Of a stretch of DNA of 64,000 nucleotides, positions 58,230 to 64,000 are shown one piece after another. The position numbers and the translations under genes are program-made. A model generated the notes under the pieces. It was given only the letters and a program-made list of their open reading frames with translations. It had not been told where the DNA came from and did no database searches. Source of the DNA: Chitinophaga pollutisoli (GTDB lineage Bacteria > Bacteroidota > Bacteroidia > Chitinophagales > Chitinophagaceae); the NCBI RefSeq assembly GCF_038396755.1, contig NZ_CP149822.1, positions 4,060,001 to 4,124,000 on the forward strand, given 5' to 3'. Every line of letters starts with the position of its first letter. Positions within the stretch are counted from its first letter, which is position 1.

Positions 58230-58706
58230 ATGAAGAAATGGAGTAAGACGGCAGGCGTCCTTTTTATCGCCCTTTGCCTGGCAGCATGCGGAGAAGCGGA
58301 CCGTACACCCAGCGGTGTATTGGGGAAGGATGAAATGCGCGATATTCTGTTGGATATGAACTATGCGGACGTTTATGCCCGCGAGCAGGTGCCGGAAGGC
58401 CGGAGCCCCGCCGACATGAACGAAGCCACGCGCGATTCCGCCGTTAAAACCTTCTACGCCCAGATTCTGATGTTACATAATACGAACCGCGAAACCTTCA
58501 TGAAAAGCTGGCAGTTTTATGAATCGCACCCCGACCGGCTCGAGGCGATTTATAAAGAAATGGGCGAAATCGTGAAGCGCAAGCGCGAAGTAATCGATTC
58601 CACGGATAAGGCCCGGATGGAGCGTGAGCTGAGAAAGACCGGCCGCACCCGGATGGATTCTCTGTTCTGGCCCGTGCCCGACAGCCTGAAGCTGAATATA
58701 TTCTGA
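58230..58706 (+). CDS. DUF4296 lipoprotein
   Basis: 158 aa. Lipobox LCLAACG (Cys about residue 18), then helical segments with EMRDILLDMNYADVYARE and FMKSWQFYESHPDRLEAIYKEM. A small envelope lipoprotein usually found after DUF4835; function unknown. ATG 58230 is chosen as the signal peptide begins there; the open frame extends upstream inside the previous gene. Confidence 0.8.
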   Translation: MKKWSKTAGVLFIALCLAACGEADRTPSGVLGKDEMRDILLDMNYADVYAREQVPEGRSPADMNEATRDSAVKTFYAQILMLHNTNRETFMKSWQFYESHPDRLEAIYKEMGEIVKRKREVIDSTDKARMERELRKTGRTRMDSLFWPVPDSLKLNIF

Positions 58707-58731
58707 CGTTATAGACACCAAAACAGCCAAG

Positions 58732-59424
58732 ATGAACAAGATCGTTGCAAACGCCGACGAGGCGATAGCCGATATCCCCCATGGCGCTACCCTCATGCTC
58801 GGCGGATTCGGCCTGTGCGGCATCCCGGAAAACTGTATCGCGGCCCTTGTGCGCAAGGGCACCGGCAACCTGACGTGTATCTCCAACAACGCGGGGGTAG
58901 ACGAGTTTGGATTGGGATTACTGCTGAAAACCAGACAGATTAAAAAGATGATGGCGAGCTACGTGGGCGAGAACGCCGAGTTCGAACGGCAATTATTGTC
59001 GGGCGAACTGGAAGTGGACCTCATTCCACAGGGCACCCTCGCCACAAGGATCGCCATGGCCGGCATGGGCATCCCGGCATTTTTCACCCCCGCGGGCTTC
59101 GGCACCGAGATTGCGGAAGGGAAAGAAACCCGGCGCTTCGGGGATAAGGATTATCTCATGGAAATGGCGCTTCATGCCGATTTCTCCATCGTGAAAGCCT
59201 GGAAGGGCGACCTGATGGGGAACCTCGTTTTCCGCAAAACCACCCGCAACTTCAGCACCTCCATGGCAAGGGCGGGCAACATCACCATCGCGGAAGTGGA
59301 AGAACTGGTGGAACCCGGCCAGCTGGACCCGGACGCCATACATGTTCCCGGGATTTACGTCCACCGCATCTTCAAGGGACGCGATTACGAAAAACGCATC
59401 GAAAGAAAAACTGTCAAAATCTGA
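58732..59424 (+). CDS. scoA: 3-oxoacid CoA-transferase subunit A
   Basis: 230 aa. Class I CoA-transferase alpha subunit: [33 protein letters not shown], and [15 protein letters not shown]. With ScoB moves CoA from succinyl-CoA to acetoacetate (ketone body use). The start of scoB lies 7 bases later. Confidence 0.92.
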   Translation: MNKIVANADEAIADIPHGATLMLGGFGLCGIPENCIAALVRKGTGNLTCISNNAGVDEFGLGLLLKTRQIKKMMASYVGENAEFERQLLSGELEVDLIPQGTLATRIAMAGMGIPAFFTPAGFGTEIAEGKETRRFGDKDYLMEMALHADFSIVKAWKGDLMGNLVFRKTTRNFSTSMARAGNITIAEVEELVEPGQLDPDAIHVPGIYVHRIFKGRDYEKRIERKTVKI

Positions 59425-59431
59425 TTTTCCT

Positions 59432-60088
59432 ATGGCTCTCGATAAATATGGCATTGCCAAACGCATCGCGCAGGAATTGCGCGACGGGATGTATGTAAAC
59501 CTGGGGATCGGCATTCCCACGCTGGTATCCAACTTCGTTCCGCAGGGGATTTCCATCATGCTGCAATCCGAAAACGGGATGCTGGGTATGGGGCCTTATC
59601 CTACAGAAGAAGGCATTGATCCCGATCTGATCAACGCCGGGAAGGAAACGGTAACCATCCTCCCGGGGGGCGCCTTCTTCGACTCCGCTGAAAGCTTCGG
59701 CATGATCCGCGCCGGGAAGGTAGACCTCACCGTGCTGGGCGCCATGGAAGTATCCGACTCCGGCGATATCGCCAATTGGAAAATACCCGGGAAAATGGTG
59801 AAAGGCATGGGTGGCGCTATGGACCTCGTGGCTTCGGCCAAAAACATCATTGTGGCCATGATGCACACCAATCCCAAGGGCGAAAGCAAACTCCTGCCGC
59901 AATGCTCCCTGCCATTGACCGGCGTGCGCTGCGTCCGGAAAATCGTTACCGAAATAGCCGTCCTCGATGTAACCCCCGATGGCTTCCGCCTGCTGGAACG
60001 CGCGCCGGGCGTGAGCGTCGAGGAAATTAAAGCCAAAACAGCCGGCCGGCTGGTCGTGGAAGGGGATATTCCGGAAATGGTATTATAA
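59432..60088 (+). CDS. scoB: 3-oxoacid CoA-transferase subunit B
   Basis: 218 aa. Contains the catalytic Glu motif ([12 protein letters not shown], about residue 47) that forms the CoA thioester, and [14 protein letters not shown] 59432 is used; the longer frame from 59342 would overlap scoA by 83 bases. Confidence 0.92.
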   Translation: MALDKYGIAKRIAQELRDGMYVNLGIGIPTLVSNFVPQGISIMLQSENGMLGMGPYPTEEGIDPDLINAGKETVTILPGGAFFDSAESFGMIRAGKVDLTVLGAMEVSDSGDIANWKIPGKMVKGMGGAMDLVASAKNIIVAMMHTNPKGESKLLPQCSLPLTGVRCVRKIVTEIAVLDVTPDGFRLLERAPGVSVEEIKAKTAGRLVVEGDIPEMVL

Positions 60089-60102
60089 TCGTAAATTAGG
60101 GC

Positions 60103-60933
60103 ATGCAATTGTGTTACAACGGAAGATTCATGGCGGCCGGCAAACCGTTGCTCACCGTCGATAACCGTAGTTTCAGGTATGGCGACGGCTGTTTTGAAAC
60201 CATGAAAGTATACCGGGGGCAGCTCCTGCTGGCCGACCTCCATTTCGAGCGCCTGATTGCCAGCCTGCATATCCTGCACTTCCACATACCGCCGCATTTC
60301 ACGAAAGAATATTTTACCGAGCTCATCGTCCAGCTCTGTCGCGCCAATAGCGTGGCGGAGCTGGCCCGTGTGCGCCTCACCGTCTGGCGCGCCGGCACGG
60401 GATTGTACGACCCGGTAGATCATACCCCGCATTTCCTCATCCAGTCCTGGGAACTGCCGGAGCACATCTTCGAACTTAACAGCGCCGGGCTGTCGATGAC
60501 CGTTTTCCCCGACGCCATCAAATCCGCCGACAAGCTCGGTAACGTTAAATCCAATAACTGCCTGCCCTATGTACTGGCCGCCATGTATGCCCGGCAGCAC
60601 CAGGTTTCGGAGGCAGTCCTCCTGAATCAGTACGGCCGGGTTGCCGATACAACCGTAGCGAATGTTTTCGTGGTGAAAGACGGTGAGATTTTCACGCCGC
60701 CGCTCACCGAAGGCTGTGTTTGCGGCGTTATGCGCAAACACCTGCTTACCGCCGGCTTCCAGTTCCCGATCTCCGAGCGGCCGCTCACAGTGGGCGATTT
60801 GCAAACCGCCGATGAGATCTTCCTGACCAACGCTATCTATGGCATCAAGTGGGTAGGGGAGTTTGGAGATACTTCCTACGGCAACGCCACCTCCGCCATC
60901 CTCCATGAACTGCTGTTCGAATCCATGCTGTAG
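60103..60933 (+). CDS. Class IV PLP-dependent aminotransferase or aminodeoxychorismate lyase
   Basis: 276 aa. DRSFRYGDGCFETMKV-like start (DNRSFRYGDGCFETM), PLP Lys in GNVKSNNCLPY (about K149), and EAVLLNQYGRVADTTVANVFVV, then a TPPL..GC.CGVMR segment. The RYGDG..ET start fits 4-amino-4-deoxychorismate lyase (PabC) and branched-chain aminotransferases alike; the short length slightly favours PabC. Cytoplasmic. Confidence 0.85.
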   Translation: MQLCYNGRFMAAGKPLLTVDNRSFRYGDGCFETMKVYRGQLLLADLHFERLIASLHILHFHIPPHFTKEYFTELIVQLCRANSVAELARVRLTVWRAGTGLYDPVDHTPHFLIQSWELPEHIFELNSAGLSMTVFPDAIKSADKLGNVKSNNCLPYVLAAMYARQHQVSEAVLLNQYGRVADTTVANVFVVKDGEIFTPPLTEGCVCGVMRKHLLTAGFQFPISERPLTVGDLQTADEIFLTNAIYGIKWVGEFGDTSYGNATSAILHELLFESML

Positions 60934-61031
60934 GGGATTGCAGGAGACATACGCCACTTTTGAACTATCTTTGCAGACGCGATAACGCAGGATAATATTT
61001 CTTTAAGCCAGACTTCCCAACTTCGATATAC

Positions 61032-62009
61032 ATGACCATCAGAGATCTCTTGATTTATACCGGACTGTACAGGCCCTATGTCAACTACAAGTTTCTCCCC
61101 GACGAGAATAACATCGAAGTACTGAACTTCTATCCCACCAACCTGCAGGAACTGTGGCATTACCGCTATGTTATGCACCATTTCCGCGACCTGGTAACGC
61201 CGGACAACACCCTGCTGATCGGATCTGTGTTCGGGCCAAAGCGCAAACTCAAGCTCAGCAAGAGCCATATCAAAATGTTCTATACCGGCGAAAACGTGAA
61301 GCGTTTCCCCGATTTCCTCGATCAATGCAAAAAGTTCGCGGATATCGCCATCGCTTTCGATTATGCCGACACCGATCAGTACCAGCGTTTCCCCATCTGG
61401 CTGGAATATTTCTTCGAACCCGATTCCACACCAGCTTCCATCCGGAAAGAACTGGCGGAATTCGTCACCAATTACTGCCCCGACAACGAAAGGAAATTCG
61501 CCTCGCTCGTGTGCAGCCACGATAAAGGAAAACTTCGGACCATCCTCTTCCACGCCATGAGCACGATCGACCGGGTCGACAGCGGGGGCAGGTACCTCAA
61601 CAACACCAACGCCCTGCAGGATGAATTCCAAGACGACAAGGCGCGCTTCATCGGGCAGTATAAATTCAATATCTGTCCGGAGAATACCGACCGGGAAGGG
61701 TATGTCACCGAAAAGGTGTTCCAGGCCATCCGCAGCAATACCATTCCCGTGTACTGGGGCGGGCTGAACAATCCCGAGCCGGAGGTGCTGAATAAAGACG
61801 CCATCCTTTTCTACAACGGTCCTGATAGCATGCCCGGCTTGCTCAAACAGATCGAAGAGCTGCACCGCAACCCGAAGTTATTCAGCGAATTCCTCGCCCA
61901 GCCGAAATTCCAGCCGCATGCCGATGAATACATCATTCATCTTTTCGACAGCCTGCACCGGAAAATGAAGAAAGTGCTGACGAAGAAAGGCGGCGTCATC
62001 GTTCCGTAA
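61032..62009 (+). CDS. Glycosyltransferase family 10 (alpha-1,3-fucosyltransferase-like)
   Basis: 325 aa, no signal or membrane segment. The GT10 donor-site motif is seen at about 210-235: YKFNICPENTDREGYVTEK followed by VFQAIRSNTIPVYWGG. The C-terminal basic tail (KMKKVLTKKGG) may bind the membrane. It probably adds fucose (or a related sugar) from GDP-fucose to a surface glycan. No sugar-nucleotide or other polysaccharide genes lie nearby. Confidence 0.88.
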   Translation: MTIRDLLIYTGLYRPYVNYKFLPDENNIEVLNFYPTNLQELWHYRYVMHHFRDLVTPDNTLLIGSVFGPKRKLKLSKSHIKMFYTGENVKRFPDFLDQCKKFADIAIAFDYADTDQYQRFPIWLEYFFEPDSTPASIRKELAEFVTNYCPDNERKFASLVCSHDKGKLRTILFHAMSTIDRVDSGGRYLNNTNALQDEFQDDKARFIGQYKFNICPENTDREGYVTEKVFQAIRSNTIPVYWGGLNNPEPEVLNKDAILFYNGPDSMPGLLKQIEELHRNPKLFSEFLAQPKFQPHADEYIIHLFDSLHRKMKKVLTKKGGVIVP

Positions 62010-62105
62010 CAAATCTGCATGGTGATTATCGCCGTATATTCGTGTTTCCATCTGGTATTGATACTTACCGCCGGGGTTCCCGCAGCCGGGATTTAAACCG
62101 AGTAT

Positions 62106-63403
62106 ATGAAAGTAGTTATCTGCTGGTTCCGCCGGGACCTTCGCCTGCACGACAATGCGGCATTATACCACGCGCTCCGCAGCGGGTTCCCCGTTGTGCC
62201 CGCATTCATTTTCGACACCGATATCCTCGACGACCTGGATAGCCGTGCTGACCGCAGGCTGCAGTTCATTCACGATGCGCTGTCGGTGATGCAGTCGCGG
62301 TTGCTGAAGATGGGAAGCACGCTGCATGTGTATCATGGCACGCCCGCCGCGGCGTTCCGCCATTTTACGGAAGTGTACGAGGTAGCGGGCGTGTATGCCA
62401 ATCACGACTACGAGCCCTACGCCCGGCAGCGCGACGAGGCCATGGCGGCGCAATTGGGCGGTCAGGGGATCGGTTTTAAGACGTACAAAGACCAGGTGAT
62501 TTTTGAAAAAGGGGAAGTGTTGAAAGATAACGGTGCACCCTATACGGTGTTCACGCCGTACAGCCGCAAGTGGAAGGCGGCGCTGGAGCCTTTTTTCTCA
62601 AATCCTATCCTGCGGAAAAGTATTTTGAATATTTCCACCTGCAGGAGGAGCGCCCTGTGCCCACGCTTCCTGATATCGGCTTCGAAACTACCCGTCACGA
62701 TTTCCCGCCTCCCGATCCGGAAGACGCATTGATACAGCATTACGATAAAACCCGCGACTATCCTGCCATGCAGGGCACCAGCCGGTTGAGCGTGCACCTG
62801 CGGTTCGGCACGGTGAGTATCCGGGAGCTGGCGCGCAAAGCCATGCGATTAAATGAGACGTTCCTCAATGAGCTGATCTGGCGGGAGTTTTACCAGATGA
62901 TCCTCTGGCATTTTCCGGAAGTGGTGCATGCATCTTTCAAGAAAGAATACGACAAAATACAGTGGCGGAACAACGAAAGTGAATTCCATGCCTGGTGCGA
63001 GGGGCTAACAGGTTACCCCATCGTGGACGCCGGCATGCGCGAGCTGAATGCAACCGGATTCATGCACAACCGCGTGCGGATGGTGGTGGCGAGCTTTCTC
63101 ACAAAGCACCTGCTGATCGACTGGCGCTGGGGCGAGGCGTATTTCGCGAAGCAGCTCCTGGATTACGATCTGGCCGCCAACAACGGCGGCTGGCAATGGG
63201 CGGCTGGCTCGGGTTGCGATGCAGCGCCTTACTTCCGGGTGTTCAATCCTACGCTACAGGCGCAGAAATTCGACAAGGAAGGAAAATACATCCGGCGTTG
63301 GGTGCCCGAAATCGATGGGCTCCAATACGTGCAACCCATTGTAAATCATGAGATGGCCCGCAGGCGGGCGCTGGAGGTTTATGGGAAAGCACTGAAGCCC
63401 TGA
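62106..63403 (+). pseudogene. Deoxyribodipyrimidine photolyase, frameshifted
   Basis: Restored length 432 aa. N-terminal antenna domain (VVICWFRRDLRLHDNAALYHAL) in one frame; FAD domain in the next ([54 protein letters not shown] and [13 protein letters not shown]). The break is in the T run 62591-62596: a seventh T joins ALEPFF with [10 protein letters not shown]. Light-driven repair of UV dimers. The site reads CCT TTT TTC, a canonical T-TTT-TTC slippery heptamer that would give the right frame by a -1 shift; a deletion error is still more likely. Confidence 0.88.
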
Positions 63404-63418
63404 GCTTCCGGCAGCCAC

Positions 63419-63457
63419 AAAAAAGGCGCATACTGTTGAAGCATGCGCCTTTTTTGT
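63419..63457. terminator. Terminator between photolyase and mqnD
   Basis: AAAAAGGCGCAT / ATGCGCCTTTTTT stem with A and T runs on either side; it serves both converging genes. Confidence 0.88.
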
Positions 63458-63537
63458 TGCCGGCAGGGCATCCGCATGGGTGCAGTAGAGACTTAGTAGG
63501 GATACCGTACTGTAACCGTACTAGTCATGTCCCGCTT

Positions 63538-64000
63538 TTACAGGGAAGCCATTTGCTTCAGCACTTCAATCGCTTTGTGGCCTTGTTCGCCTAAATCCAT
63601 GCTGAAGTCGTTGACATACAGTTCGATATGCTGCCGCATCACTTGTTCGTCCATTTCCTGGGCATGTTCCTTGACATATGGCGCCAGGGCGGGGTAGTTG
63701 CCGAACGCGAATTGCAGGCTGTTGGCGATCAGCGCGTCGATTTTTTGGGCCGTGGCTTCGGGGATGTCTTTGCGGATAAAGATGCCGCCGAGGGGGATGG
63801 GATGGCCGGTTTTTTCTTCCCAGAACGCGCCGAGGTCGGTGATTTTCACAAGGCCTTTCTGCTGGTAGGTGAACCGGTTTTCGTGGATGATGACGCCGGC
63901 GTCGGCCTTGCCGGAGATTACCGCCTGTTCGATATCTGAGAACACCATGATTTCCTTGTTTTTTGCATCGGGATAAGCGATGGAAAAGAGGAGGTTGGCG
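63538..64000 (-). CDS. mqnD: 1,4-dihydroxy-6-naphthoate synthase, C-terminal part
   Basis: The last 153 codons; the N-terminal part lies beyond the window. Segments ADAGVIIHENRFTYQQKGLV and DLGAFWEEKTGHPIPLGGI are typical of MqnD, the last named enzyme of the futalosine menaquinone route. The frame is open to the window edge (ANLLFSIAYPDAKNKEIMV). Menaquinone is the electron acceptor for the complex I encoded here. Confidence 0.9.
   Translation of the reverse strand, partial: ANLLFSIAYPDAKNKEIMVFSDIEQAVISGKADAGVIIHENRFTYQQKGLVKITDLGAFWEEKTGHPIPLGGIFIRKDIPEATAQKIDALIANSLQFAFGNYPALAPYVKEHAQEMDEQVMRQHIELYVNDFSMDLGEQGHKAIEVLKQMASL

Overview
The window comes from a Bacteroidota chromosome, most likely family Chitinophagaceae (Chitinophaga-like). 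The evidence is textbook Bacteroidota promoters (TTTG-N19-TAnnTTTG upstream of nuoA and an ompA-family gene), few Shine-Dalgarno sites, a nuo operon with a short NuoG, FtsI with a C-terminal PASTA domain, a MurE of the meso-diaminopimelate type, the bamD-rpoZ-coaBC-DUF4835-DUF4296 block and the futalosine-pathway gene mqnD. Coding DNA is fairly GC-rich and gaps are AT-rich. I see no mobile element, prophage, CRISPR array or tRNA gene.

Layout. 1-664: 3' end of a 23S rRNA gene, 5S rRNA and the rRNA operon terminator. 664-1351: a low-GC gap without genes. 1352-4372: a frameshifted SDR oxidoreductase, then hisS and a frameshifted low-molecular-weight tyrosine phosphatase gene on the minus strand. 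4661-9573: a small membrane protein, a phosphate-binding-like lipoprotein and two tandem TPR paralogues. 9784-23118: one 14-gene operon, nuoA to nuoN, for proton-pumping complex I. 23185-38433: an ABC permease, rpsF-rpsR-rplI, htpG, two tandem lipoprotein esterases (the first frameshifted), recJ, a polyprenyl synthase, an OmpA-family porin, kup and a GH123-like glycosidase. 38532-54578: a complete division and cell wall (dcw) cluster on the minus strand, mraZ-rsmH-ftsL-ftsI-murE-mraY-murD-ftsW-murG-murC-ftsQ-ftsA-ftsZ. 54887-63403: a plus-strand run of bamD, rpoZ, coaBC, two envelope genes, a 3-oxoacid CoA-transferase pair, a class IV aminotransferase, a GT10 fucosyltransferase and a frameshifted photolyase. 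The window ends inside mqnD.

How the genes work together. The nuo operon feeds electrons from NADH to quinone, and mqnD belongs to menaquinone synthesis. The dcw cluster makes lipid II and the septum. In front of it lies a four-copy MraZ operator with an exact 10-bp period, followed by a cluster of DnaA-box-like sites at the point where gene direction diverges (dcw to the left, bamD to the right).

The main caution is that five genes (SDR, tyrosine phosphatase, esterase, ftsZ, photolyase) each lack exactly one base, four of them inside a mononucleotide run. ftsZ is essential and loses its conserved tail this way, so deletion errors in the sequence are the simplest explanation. Two of the sites do form canonical -1 slippery heptamers. 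No clearly new multi-gene system is evident. The most interesting material is regulatory: the mraZ/bamD intergenic region, a conserved leader hairpin shared by the tandem esterases, and the frameshift pattern.
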